From: Paraburkholderia sp. CNPSo 3272 | Lineage (GTDB): Bacteria; Pseudomonadota; Gammaproteobacteria; Burkholderiales; Burkholderiaceae | Direction of reading: 5' to 3' | DNA: 64,000 bases | Assembly: GCF_024206495.1 (NCBI RefSeq) | Contig: NZ_JAMBPQ010000019.1 | Location: forward strand, 62,001-126,000 | Shown here: positions 45,590 through 53,385 of the stretch, one piece after another | Layout: the number at the start of each line of letters is the position of its first letter | How positions within the stretch are numbered: position 1 is the stretch's first letter | Notes under the pieces: generated by a model | The model's database searches: none | What the model saw: only the letters and a program-made list of their open reading frames with translations | Told to the model about the DNA's origin: nothing | Program-made: the position numbers and the translations under genes

Positions 45590-46065
45590 CAGGCCTTCCC
45601 CGCGGAGCCATGCGGCGATTCCACTGTAAGGCGAGCGCCGCGGCGCAGTTTGGATTGCCAATTGCGGCATGCCAGTTGTCGATTTGAATCTGGCTGGCGA
45701 TCGACTGCGAAATGCCGGTCGTGTCGTCATTGGGCACTTCGAACAGTTCAGGCTGCGCCGAATCCGACAGCGGTGTCATCAGCAGGTCATTCATGACGAG
45801 GACGTCAATCTCGGCCCCTTCGAAGCGACTCCGCGTAGCACCTGCAGCATTCTGCGATGGCGGCCATCTTGATGTCTTCAGGTACCGGGACGGGCAAGCG
45901 CAGCTTCGCGCGATTCAGCCGCACCGAGAGGAGGCGCGGTTGACGTTCGCTTGCTTCACATTCGACGAGGAGTCCCAGGTGCTCTTCGAAGCCGAACTGA
46001 TCGATACTGCTTCATGACTGCTAGTCAGCCAGGGCTGCGGCTGGCCATGAGCTAGAGTAGTCGTT
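45590..46065 (-). pseudogene. IS21-family helper ATPase (IstB), internally deleted
   Basis: Reading leftwards on the minus strand, FGFEEHLGLLVECEASERQP and RLNRAKLRLPVPVPEDIK (about 46000-45870) match the IstB N-terminus. In another frame, IDVLVMNDLLMTPLSDS (Walker B region) and IQIDNWHAAIGNPN (about 45820-45620) match the later ATPase part. The roughly 70 residues between them, including the Walker A loop, are missing, and the end has lost the expected RLVHNAYRI-type segment. No istA was found, so the element is inactive. Confidence 0.75.
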
Positions 46066-46183
46066 CAACGGACGGGTGTGCAGTCTGGGGCGCGTACGCG
46101 TGGTCCATTTGTGCGGCTGCTTTGCGTTCACACCTGCCCAGGCGCCAGTACGGGACGATAGAAGTGATAGCTTGCGTCGATAG

Positions 46184-46297
46184 GTGAACGAATCCATCGC
46201 GCCTGGCGTGCTTGGCTCGCCGTTATTCATCGTCGGCGACGAGCTCTTCTTTGGTGTCGGTAGCAAAGAGATCCCCTTGGATGCCTGGTGGAAGGAC
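46184..46297 (+). pseudogene. Fragment of a 2-hydroxychromene-2-carboxylate isomerase-like gene
   Basis: A short frame reads NESIAPGVLGSPLFIVGDEL followed by FFG. This matches the C-terminal GVxGSPxFxVGDExFFG block of DsbA-fold isomerases used in naphthalene-type degradation. No other part of the gene is visible upstream, so it is an isolated remnant. The match is short and the call tentative. Confidence 0.5.
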
Positions 46298-46433
46298 GGT
46301 GAGGTATCCCTTCATCATCGCTCCTGCATCAACGACTTTGCCGCCGAGTCGCGAGCTGCTCGTCTGGGCCCTATGTTGAGGCGTGGACTGCTCGCGTGCC
46401 TTTGATGTCAGCGTCGACATCCATGAACCTCAG

Positions 46434-47039
46434 TTAGAAGTGCTCCGAACTGCTTAGCGGTGTTAGCAGTAGCCGCTCCATAAATATGCGTCGGTCGTCT
46501 TTCTGTTTGGCCGTGCCCTGATGGGATAGCAGTGATTCCGAGAGGTCATAGCTGTACAGGGCGAAGCCCCGCGATCTCGCTTCGCTGGCATTGAATCCCA
46601 GCGCGCGGAAACATTGAGTGATATAGCTCAGCCGCTTCGCGTCGACATCATCCACGACGCTTCGAGCTGACTCATCTCTGCGTGCCCACGCGCGGATAGC
46701 CAACTCGGACGCCGCAGCTTCCGCGGCAGAGGAGCCTCGGAAGGGTAGTGAAAGCAAGTCACGGATCAGTTCGCGCGCCGAGAGTCCCCGGCTCTCGAAG
46801 CGGAAGATGATTTGCTCGGTCGCCTCGTCACGCCAGGCAATTAACACCCGCTGGAGCAGGTCGTCTCTGTCCCTGAAATGCCAGTAAAAACTGCCCTTAG
46901 TGACGCCGATCTCCTTGGCCAGCACTTCCACGCGAACGGAATCAATGCTGCGGCTCTCCAAGACTCTTCGTGCCGCGCGAATCCAGTCGTTTGGGCCGAA
47001 CTGCCCGCGACTGCTTTGAGTAGCTTTGGTCTCTGCCAT
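46434..47039 (-). CDS. TetR-family transcriptional regulator
   Basis: The 201-residue regulator has an N-terminal helix-turn-helix (WIRAARRVLESRSIDSVRVE, then LAKEIGVTKGSFYWHFRDRD) and an all-helical ligand-binding domain. It is divergent from the aromatic catabolic operon, with about 180 bases between the start codons. That gap holds a perfect palindrome over the operon promoter and an imperfect one near its own start, so it is the likely repressor of the operon. The inducer is unknown. Confidence 0.9.
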   Translation of the reverse strand: MAETKATQSSRGQFGPNDWIRAARRVLESRSIDSVRVEVLAKEIGVTKGSFYWHFRDRDDLLQRVLIAWRDEATEQIIFRFESRGLSARELIRDLLSLPFRGSSAAEAAASELAIRAWARRDESARSVVDDVDAKRLSYITQCFRALGFNASEARSRGFALYSYDLSESLLSHQGTAKQKDDRRIFMERLLLTPLSSSEHF

Positions 47040-47075
47040 ATTGGCTCCGGGAAAACGAACATTTTACCGCCTTTC

Positions 47076-47100
47076 GATATACGGGCCGGTACGGTAGATC
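47076..47100. promoter_or_regulatory. Imperfect palindrome, candidate second TetR site
   Basis: GATATACGGG...GTACGGTAGATC is a 25-base imperfect dyad lying 37 bases upstream of the tetR start. It shares the alternating TAC/GTA pattern of the perfect palindrome at 47184-47207 and could allow autoregulation. The match is partial. Confidence 0.4.
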
Positions 47101-47158
47101 GTGCCTGGCTTGCCTTCGGGCACGACCCCAGCACGCGTTTACCCCAAGTAGGCTTTTG

Positions 47159-47207
47159 TTGACGTAGGTCAAAGACGCTCATACCATACGCATACGTATG
47201 CGTATGG
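47159..47207 (+). promoter_or_regulatory. Operon promoter overlapped by a perfect 24-bp palindrome (TetR operator)
   Basis: TTGACG at 47159-47164 and TACCAT at 47182-47187 are spaced by 17 bases and make a plausible sigma-70 promoter. The palindrome at 47184-47207 has the half-site CCATACGCATAC, repeated exactly as its reverse complement. It covers the -10 box and start region and ends just before the ribosome site of the first gene. A repressor bound there would block transcription. Confidence 0.75.
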
Positions 47208-47216
47208 AGAAATTTG

Positions 47217-48038
47217 ATGGCTAGTCTAGAAGGCGTGGGTAGGGAACTTGTGGCAGCCGAACATCGCACGAACTATTTCGACGAGGGGCACGGCAAGCCG
47301 CTGTTTCTGTTGCATGGTTCTGGGCCCGGTGTCTCGGGGTGGACCAACTGGAAGGGCGTGATGCCTGACCTGGCCGAGAAATTCCGGGTCATCGTCCCGG
47401 ACATCGCAGGTTTCGGCTTTACGGAGTTCAAGGAAGGCAGCCAGTACGACATCAAACTCTGGGTCCGTCACCTCGTCGGCATCATGGATGCGCTCGGCAT
47501 CGAGAAAGCATCGTTCGTCGGCAATTCATTTGGTGGTGCACTCTCACTCGGGTTGGCGGTATTTGATCCTTCGCGAGTCGAGCGCATCGTCCTGCTCGGC
47601 ACGCCCGCTGGCGAATTCGAGCAATCGGCTGGGCTGCGCTCGGCGTGGGAGTACGAGCCGTCGCTGGAGAACATGGAGCGCACCATGCGCCTCTTCCCGT
47701 TTGACCAGTCGATCATCACGCCTGAAATGGTCAAGTCGCGTTACGAGGCGAGCGCACGTCCTGGCGCCCAGGACGCACTGCGCAAGCTGATCCCGAAGCC
47801 GAACGCCGAAGGCCCCACGATCGTGAAGGGCTTCCCTGAACACGTCGTTGCGAAGATTCAGGCCCCGGCGCTTGTTCTGCACGGCCGTGAAGATCGTGTT
47901 GTTCCGCCTCAGTGTGGCCAGTTGCTCGCTCGCGCAATTCCTCGTGCCGACTTGCACCTTTTCGGTCAGTGCGGGCACTGGGTCCAAACCGAGCGTCGCG
48001 CCGACTTTCTGCGCCTCGTTACGGCGTTCTGCGAATAA
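47217..48038 (+). CDS. Alpha/beta-hydrolase, meta-cleavage product hydrolase
   Basis: This 273-residue C-C hydrolase of the MhpC/BphD type should split a 2-hydroxy-6-oxo-hexa-2,4-dienoate into 2-hydroxypenta-2,4-dienoate and a carboxylic acid. The catalytic triad is visible: Ser in GNSFGGALSLG near residue 104, Asp in LHGREDRVVPP and His in QCGHWVQTER. The oxyanion segment is LLHGSGPGVSGW. The ATG at 47217 follows a GGAGA site that abuts the palindromic operator. It is the first gene of the operon. Confidence 0.88.
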   Translation: MASLEGVGRELVAAEHRTNYFDEGHGKPLFLLHGSGPGVSGWTNWKGVMPDLAEKFRVIVPDIAGFGFTEFKEGSQYDIKLWVRHLVGIMDALGIEKASFVGNSFGGALSLGLAVFDPSRVERIVLLGTPAGEFEQSAGLRSAWEYEPSLENMERTMRLFPFDQSIITPEMVKSRYEASARPGAQDALRKLIPKPNAEGPTIVKGFPEHVVAKIQAPALVLHGREDRVVPPQCGQLLARAIPRADLHLFGQCGHWVQTERRADFLRLVTAFCE

Positions 48039-48043
48039 CCGTC

Positions 48044-48340
48044 ATGAGCCGAAACGTACTCGAGCGTGTGCTCCATCAGTTGAGCGTGGATCGCGCTGCC
48101 AAGCAGCGCTTTCGTGATGATGCTGAGGGCTTTCTTCGGCGTTTCGCGCTCGGCGAAGAGGAGCGTCAGATGGTCCTCAATTTCGATGTGCTGGCTCTGC
48201 AGAACGCCGGCGTCAATCCGATGCTGACGATGGGCTTCTGGCAGGAACTATCGCCGACGCGTGATATGCGCGCCTATATGGAACGCCTTCGCCCTGTTGG
48301 AGAAGGTGAGGCAGTGCACGTCGCGGCGCTCAAACAATAA
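48044..48340 (+). CDS. LigA-like small subunit of a class III extradiol dioxygenase
   Basis: This 98-residue helical protein resembles the alpha subunit of protocatechuate 4,5-dioxygenase (LigA) and similar small subunits such as CarBa. It has FRDDAEGFLRRFALGEEERQ, then VLALQNAGVNPMLTMGFWQE. It would cap the active site of the LigB-type subunit encoded 17 bases downstream. The ATG at 48044 lies five bases after the hydrolase stop, so translation is probably coupled. An in-frame upstream extension is inside the hydrolase gene and was excluded. Confidence 0.83.
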   Translation: MSRNVLERVLHQLSVDRAAKQRFRDDAEGFLRRFALGEEERQMVLNFDVLALQNAGVNPMLTMGFWQELSPTRDMRAYMERLRPVGEGEAVHVAALKQ

Positions 48341-48357
48341 GCAGGGAGAAAGCCGAC

Positions 48358-49197
48358 ATGGCAAAAGTGGTGGGTGGCTTTCTCGTGCCACACGACCCCG
48401 TGATGTTCGTGGCGCCGGAGGCGCCGAAGCCGGAAATCCGTGACCGTATGTGGAAGGCGTTCGAGACCTGCTCCAGGCGTCTCGCAGAACTGAAACCGAC
48501 GAGCGTGGTGATCGTCGGCGCTGACCACTACATGCTTTTTGGAACGACCTGTCTTCCGAGCTTCCTGATTGGCACGGGCGACGTCGACGGTCCGCTGGAC
48601 GCACTTCCCGGTCTCAAGCGAGGTGTCATTCCAGATAGCGCGCCGTTGGCGCAGCACATCGCTGAACACGGTCTCGCGAGCGGTTTCGATTGGGCAGTCG
48701 CGCGAGCACTGACCGTAGACCACGCCGTTGGTATTCCGAATCAGCTAATCGTTCAGCCCCTTCGTGATGCGGGCGCACTGGTCGGCACGATTCCGGTCTA
48801 TCTGGCCGCTGGTGTGGATCCCTATATCCGCATGACGCGCGCCGTTGCGCTGGGTTGCCAGATTCGTGAAGCCATCGAGGCGTCTCCCAGCGACGAACGG
48901 GTCGCTGTGATCGGGAGCGGCGGGATCAGCCATTGGGTTGGCACCGCCGAAATGGGGCGCGTGAACGAGCAGTTCGATCGCGAGATTCTCGACTATGCAA
49001 CGCGGTGCGATATCGATGCGATTGCAAGTCTGAGCGACACATACATCCTCGAGAACGGCGGAAATGGCGGCATGGAAATTCGCAACTGGGCCTGCGCGAT
49101 GGGTGCGCTCACCGGCGCGCGCGGTGAGGTAATCGACTACGCGCCGGTACCCGAATGGGTGACCGGACTCGGTTTCGTCCAACTCCATCTGCAATAA
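48358..49197 (+). CDS. LigB-like catalytic subunit of a class III extradiol ring-cleavage dioxygenase
   Basis: This 279-residue Fe(II) enzyme should open a catechol beside its two hydroxyls. Residues corresponding to those of LigB are visible: His in FLVPHDP near residue 12, His in IVGADHYMLFG near 58, the catalytic base His in GSGGISHWVG near 184, and Glu in GNGGMEIRNW near 240. A GGGAGAAAG site precedes the ATG. Its substrate is not protocatechuate by context, since the neighbours belong to a hydrolytic meta route. Confidence 0.87.
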   Translation: MAKVVGGFLVPHDPVMFVAPEAPKPEIRDRMWKAFETCSRRLAELKPTSVVIVGADHYMLFGTTCLPSFLIGTGDVDGPLDALPGLKRGVIPDSAPLAQHIAEHGLASGFDWAVARALTVDHAVGIPNQLIVQPLRDAGALVGTIPVYLAAGVDPYIRMTRAVALGCQIREAIEASPSDERVAVIGSGGISHWVGTAEMGRVNEQFDREILDYATRCDIDAIASLSDTYILENGGNGGMEIRNWACAMGALTGARGEVIDYAPVPEWVTGLGFVQLHLQ

Positions 49198-49210
49198 CGG
49201 AGTGTTTCAA

Positions 49211-49552
49211 ATGAACAAGGTTTTTCTCCTCAAACGCGAGGAACTCGCAGCGGGCGAGATGCGCAAAGTCGAGACGGGCGGTTGCCCGCTCGCGGTGTTC
49301 AACATCGAAGGACGCTTCTACGCGACCAGCGATACCTGTACGCACGCTACCGCGTCACTTACACAGGGCGAGATCGTCGATGGCGACCTGATCGCGTGCC
49401 CGGTGCATGACGGTCAGTTTCATATTCCGACTGGTCAGGCCGTCGCGTTTCCGTGCACGGTCGACCTGCGCACCTATCGCGTGATTGAAGAAGGCAGCGA
49501 AGTGTTTGCTGATCTGGATGCCGAGTCGGAAGACGCGGTCTCGTCGGTCTGA
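49211..49552 (+). CDS. Rieske-type [2Fe-2S] ferredoxin
   Basis: The 113-residue electron carrier shows the Rieske ligand pair C-x-H in DTCTHATASLTQG and C-x2-H in IACPVHDGQFH, about residues 42-65. It should pass electrons from the flavin reductase (58145-59149) to the terminal dioxygenase. The ATG at 49211 has a CGGAG site nine bases upstream. A GTG nine bases earlier overlaps that site and is unlikely. Confidence 0.9.
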   Translation: MNKVFLLKREELAAGEMRKVETGGCPLAVFNIEGRFYATSDTCTHATASLTQGEIVDGDLIACPVHDGQFHIPTGQAVAFPCTVDLRTYRVIEEGSEVFADLDAESEDAVSSV

Positions 49553-49563
49553 AGGAGGCATAG

Positions 49564-50964
49564 ATGTCACACGAATGCACGGGCACTTGCCTTCGACTCC
49601 AACGCGACGCGGTCAGCGAACCGCTTCCCTATCTCGACCGTCTGATCGATCTCGAGAAGGGTAGCTTGTCGCGGCGGGTGTATTGGGATCACCAGATCTA
49701 CGAGCAGGAACTCGAGAAAATTTTCGCGCGCAGTTGGCTGTTCCTCGCACACGATTCCCAGATTCCGAAGGCCGGGGATTATCTGACTACGTATATGGCG
49801 GAGGACAACGTGATCGTCGTCCGCCAGAAAGACGGATCGGTCAAGGCGTTCCTGAACACGTGCCCGCATCGCGGCAACAAGCTCAATTTCACGGACGCGG
49901 GTAACGCGCGCAGCTTTGTCTGCAATTACCACGGCTGGAGCTTCGGCATCGATGGCTCGCTGCGCGGGATGGCGGGGCAGGAACTGTTCGACGCCAGTGG
50001 CATGAAGGCAAGCGAGCATGGGCTGCACCCGGTCGCTCAGGTTGCTACCTATAAAGGGCTCGTGTTCGGCAACATGGACCCGGAAGCACCACCGCTCAAT
50101 GAGTGGTTGGGCGACTTCCGTTACTACCTTGACGTAATGCTTGACATGGACGGGCAGGGCACGGAGTTCGTTGGCGGCTGCGTAAAGTCCGTCATCAACT
50201 GCAACTGGAAAGTGCCGGTCGAAAACTTCATCGGCGATATTTATCACGCACTCTGGACTCACGACTCCGCTGCGCGCGCGATGCTTGGCGGCCCTGTCGC
50301 CGAAGTCTACAAGGACCCGGAGTCGTATCACGTGAACTTTAATGGCCACGGCTGGGAGTTCAATCTCGACATCGTGGGCAATGCGGCGACCCTGGGTGAC
50401 AAGGAAATCCGCAAGTACCTCTACGGCATTCAGCCCCAGGTTGCTGAAAGGCTCGGCGAATTCCGCTCGAAAATGATTGGCTCAATTTCCTCTGTCAGCG
50501 TCTTCCCGAATTTGTCGTTCCTTCCGGGGCAGAACACCTTCCGCGTCTGGCATCCGCGTGGCCCCGGAAAAATTGAACTGCACACCTGGACGATCGTGAA
50601 CCGTAGTGCGCCTCAGGAAATCAAGGATCGCTGGCTCAAGGGGACGATGATGACGTTCTCGCCGTCGGGCGTCTTTGAGATGGACGATGGGGAAAACTTC
50701 GAATTCTCGACTCGCACGAACGCTGGGTTCGTTACACGGCAGCAAGAGCTGTATATGGGACTCGGTCTCGGCACTCAACTCACCGATACCGACCTTCCGG
50801 GCAACGTCTACCGGAATCAGGTCAATGAGGCAAACCACCGGGCGTTTTATCAGCGTTGGTCAGATCTCATGGGTGCACGCTCGTGGGAAGAAATTCCGAA
50901 GCGCGACAAGTCCAGCATGCCGGAGAGCGCGTTCAATCACGAGGAAGGCAAGGTGGATGCATGA
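49564..50964 (+). CDS. Aromatic ring-hydroxylating dioxygenase, alpha subunit
   Basis: This 466-residue terminal oxygenase adds both atoms of O2 to an arene, giving a cis-dihydrodiol. The Rieske centre is ligated by CPHRGNKLN and CNYHGWSFG (about residues 99-123). The mononuclear iron site is seen in ENFIGDIYHALWTHDS (two His) and the later FEMDDGENFEF, which supplies the Asp. The family bridging Asp in GDIYH is also present. It pairs with a beta subunit by ATGA overlap. The substrate cannot be read from the sequence. Confidence 0.92.
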   Translation: MSHECTGTCLRLQRDAVSEPLPYLDRLIDLEKGSLSRRVYWDHQIYEQELEKIFARSWLFLAHDSQIPKAGDYLTTYMAEDNVIVVRQKDGSVKAFLNTCPHRGNKLNFTDAGNARSFVCNYHGWSFGIDGSLRGMAGQELFDASGMKASEHGLHPVAQVATYKGLVFGNMDPEAPPLNEWLGDFRYYLDVMLDMDGQGTEFVGGCVKSVINCNWKVPVENFIGDIYHALWTHDSAARAMLGGPVAEVYKDPESYHVNFNGHGWEFNLDIVGNAATLGDKEIRKYLYGIQPQVAERLGEFRSKMIGSISSVSVFPNLSFLPGQNTFRVWHPRGPGKIELHTWTIVNRSAPQEIKDRWLKGTMMTFSPSGVFEMDDGENFEFSTRTNAGFVTRQQELYMGLGLGTQLTDTDLPGNVYRNQVNEANHRAFYQRWSDLMGARSWEEIPKRDKSSMPESAFNHEEGKVDA

Positions 50965-51512
50965 ACGCAAATGTGAAAGCTGAATTCGTAGCCGGCAGCG
51001 AGCACCAGGTCGATCGCGAGACTACGTATCGCATCGAGCAGTTTCTGTTTCGCGAGGCGCGCATGCTCGATAGCGAACGCTGGGAAGACTGGCTCGCGTT
51101 GATGACGGAAGACATCCACTACTGGATGCCGGCAATCGAGAATCGTCGTCGCGCCGACAAGCTGGGCGCGTACGCACCGGGCCGCGGCGCGTATTTCGAT
51201 GACAACCACTTCGATCTACAACGTCGTGTTGCCCGTTTCATGCAACCGTCGGCATGGGCGGAGGATCCGCCGACGCGACACGTTCACGTGATCAGCAACG
51301 TCGAAGCCTGTCCTGCGGAAGTCGATGCAGAGTATCGGGTGCATTCGGTATTCGTGAATTATCGAAGCCGTGGCGAGGCCGACAACGATCTGATCCTTGG
51401 TCGTCGGGAAGACATCCTTCGCGAGACAGAAGGTGGTCTGCGTATCGCACGCCGAAAAATTGTCATCACGCAGTCACTGCTGATGTCGAAAAACATCAAC
51501 ACCTTCTTCTGA
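50961..51512 (+). CDS. Aromatic ring-hydroxylating dioxygenase, beta subunit
   Basis: This 183-residue SnoaL-fold structural subunit forms the alpha3beta3 hexamer with the preceding alpha chain. Typical segments are EQFLFREARMLDSERWEDWL, then LMTEDIHYWMP, WAEDPPTRHVHVISNV and LIGRR-like GRREDILR near the C-terminus. The start overlaps the alpha stop (ATGA). Confidence 0.92.
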   Translation: MNANVKAEFVAGSEHQVDRETTYRIEQFLFREARMLDSERWEDWLALMTEDIHYWMPAIENRRRADKLGAYAPGRGAYFDDNHFDLQRRVARFMQPSAWAEDPPTRHVHVISNVEACPAEVDAEYRVHSVFVNYRSRGEADNDLILGRREDILRETEGGLRIARRKIVITQSLLMSKNINTFF

Positions 51513-51514
51513 TC

Positions 51515-52327
51515 ATGGGCTGGCTCAACGACAACGTGGCGCTTGTTACGGGCGCGAATTCCGGCATCGGACTCGCGGTGGTTCGCCGGTTTCTGGCAGA
51601 GGGCGCTCGCGGTATCGGTGTCCTGATTCGCGATGCGGCGCAGGCCGACGCGATGTACAAGGAGTTCGGAGAGAAGATCGTGGCAACGGTCGGAGACGTG
51701 CGCTCGCCGGACGCAAATGCTGAGGCAGTTGAGGCGACCGTTCGCAAATTCGGGGGGCTCGATACGTTGGTTGGCAATGCCGGCGTCTGGGACCATTTCG
51801 CGTCGCTGCGCAAGTTCGATGGCGCTACGCTCAAGGCGACGTTCGAAGAGGTCTTTGCCGTGAATGTACTCGGCTACATGCTTGCGGCCCACGCAGCAGC
51901 GCCAGCACTTCGCGAAAGCCGCGGCAGCATGATTTTCACGCTCTCCAATGCGAGCTTTTATGCGGGTGGCGGTGGGCCGGTCTACGTTGCATCAAAGCAT
52001 GCATGCGTGGGCATGATTAAGCAGCTCGCATATGAACTCGCGCCCGAAGTCCGTGTGAACGGGGTGGCGCCAGGAGGCACGGTTACGCCATTGAAGGGGC
52101 CCCAGTCGCTTGGCCGAGGAAACGACCGACTCTCCGACATCCCGGGCTTCGCTGAGACTGTTGCAGATGCTATGCCGCTCGGATTTATTGCGCAGCCGGA
52201 AGACCATACAGGTCACTACGTGTTGCTTGCGTCACGGACCAACTCGAGGGCAACGACCGCAGCCATTTTCCAGAGCGACTGCGGCTGGGAAATTCGCGGG
52301 CGGCCCACACGCAAGAAATCGCAATGA
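51515..52327 (+). CDS. cis-Dihydrodiol dehydrogenase (SDR family)
   Basis: This NAD-dependent dehydrogenase should re-aromatise the cis-dihydrodiol to a catechol. The 270-residue SDR has the cofactor loop VTGANSGIG, NAGVWD, the catalytic Ser region and YVASK (YxxxK) near residue 155. The C-terminal PEDHTGHYVLLASRTNSR block is specific to BphB-type dihydrodiol dehydrogenases. It begins three bases after the beta subunit stop. Confidence 0.9.
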   Translation: MGWLNDNVALVTGANSGIGLAVVRRFLAEGARGIGVLIRDAAQADAMYKEFGEKIVATVGDVRSPDANAEAVEATVRKFGGLDTLVGNAGVWDHFASLRKFDGATLKATFEEVFAVNVLGYMLAAHAAAPALRESRGSMIFTLSNASFYAGGGGPVYVASKHACVGMIKQLAYELAPEVRVNGVAPGGTVTPLKGPQSLGRGNDRLSDIPGFAETVADAMPLGFIAQPEDHTGHYVLLASRTNSRATTAAIFQSDCGWEIRGRPTRKKSQ

Positions 52328-52350
52328 TGCATCAAGTCCATTAGAACGCT

Positions 52351-53385
52351 ATGCAAGAGAAAATGACCGCCCAAAATCTTCGCGAGTTGTTCGCGAATAC
52401 GCGCATGCCAGCAATGGCGGCGCCCATGTTTCTGGTTTCGAGTCCGGAACTCGTCATTGCTTCATCGCGTGCCGGCATTGTCGGCACCTATGCCGCACCG
52501 AACGCCCGCAATATTGGCGCACTGGACGAGGCGCTGTCCTTGATCTCCACCGGGGTCTCTCAAAGTGGCGCGGCGCCGTGGGCCTTGAACATGATTGTCC
52601 ACAGCAGCTATGACCGGTTCGACGCGGAACTCGAACTGGTACTCCGGTATCAGCCGAAGATTGTTACGACCGCGCTTGGCAGTCCCCGTCGCGTCCTCGA
52701 ACACGTTCACTGTTACGGCGGTTTCGTGATGGCAGACGTCGCGACCCCCGCGATGGCGCGCAAAGCTGTCGACGCGGGCGTGGACGGTCTTATTCTCGTG
52801 TGCGCTGGCGCTGGTGGCCACACCGGGACTTACCACCCGTTCTCGTTCGTTGACGAGGTCAGGCAATTCTGGCGCGGACCGATTGGTCTAGCCGGCGCGA
52901 TTTCCGTTGGTGCCCACATACGGGCGGCCCAGCAGATTGGAGCAGACTTTGCCGTGCTTGGCACGCGTTTCATTGCAGCCGAAGAAAGTATGGTGCAACC
53001 CGCCTATCGGGACATGCTCGTCGAAAGCAGCATGGAAGATCTCGTCGCGTCGAAGGCCGTTTCCGGAGTGCTCGCGAACTGGCTGCGCCCAACGTTGGAT
53101 CGCGCCGGACTTTCCGCGACGCAACTCAGTGAAGAGAAGAAGATCGACTTCTCGGGCGATATCAGCACCGCTCCGAAGGCGTGGCGCGATGTCTGGTCTG
53201 CGGGACATGGTGTTGGTGCGGTAACCGCAATTGAACCTGTTTCTGCAATTGTCGACCGTCTCGCGCAGGAATACGCGAACAGTCTGGCCTCTGAACGCGA
53301 GGCCATCAAGCGCTTGAGTGATCAACTTGAAAGCTGGCAGGCAGGGAGTGCCTCGGTAGGCTGCGGCGAGGGAGTAACGCAATGA
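52351..53385 (+). CDS. 2-nitropropane dioxygenase/nitronate monooxygenase-like FMN protein
   Basis: This 344-residue TIM-barrel flavoprotein has the NMO pattern: MPAMAAPMFLVSSPELVIAS at the N-terminus, then LVCAGAGGHTGTYHPF with the conserved GGH, a FMN-phosphate region IGLAGAISVGAHIRAA and LGTRFIAAEES. Family members oxidise nitronates or, in other branches, act as enoyl reductases. Neither fits a standard meta-cleavage route, so its role here is unclear. A second ATG 12 bases in is an alternative start. The stop overlaps the hydratase gene. Confidence 0.82.
   Translation: MQEKMTAQNLRELFANTRMPAMAAPMFLVSSPELVIASSRAGIVGTYAAPNARNIGALDEALSLISTGVSQSGAAPWALNMIVHSSYDRFDAELELVLRYQPKIVTTALGSPRRVLEHVHCYGGFVMADVATPAMARKAVDAGVDGLILVCAGAGGHTGTYHPFSFVDEVRQFWRGPIGLAGAISVGAHIRAAQQIGADFAVLGTRFIAAEESMVQPAYRDMLVESSMEDLVASKAVSGVLANWLRPTLDRAGLSATQLSEEKKIDFSGDISTAPKAWRDVWSAGHGVGAVTAIEPVSAIVDRLAQEYANSLASEREAIKRLSDQLESWQAGSASVGCGEGVTQ

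Noticed and set aside
46223..46420. A minus-strand 65-codon frame opposite the isomerase-like fragment
   Set aside because: It has no recognised family, and the plus-strand GVLGSPLFIVGDELFF block gives a better explanation.
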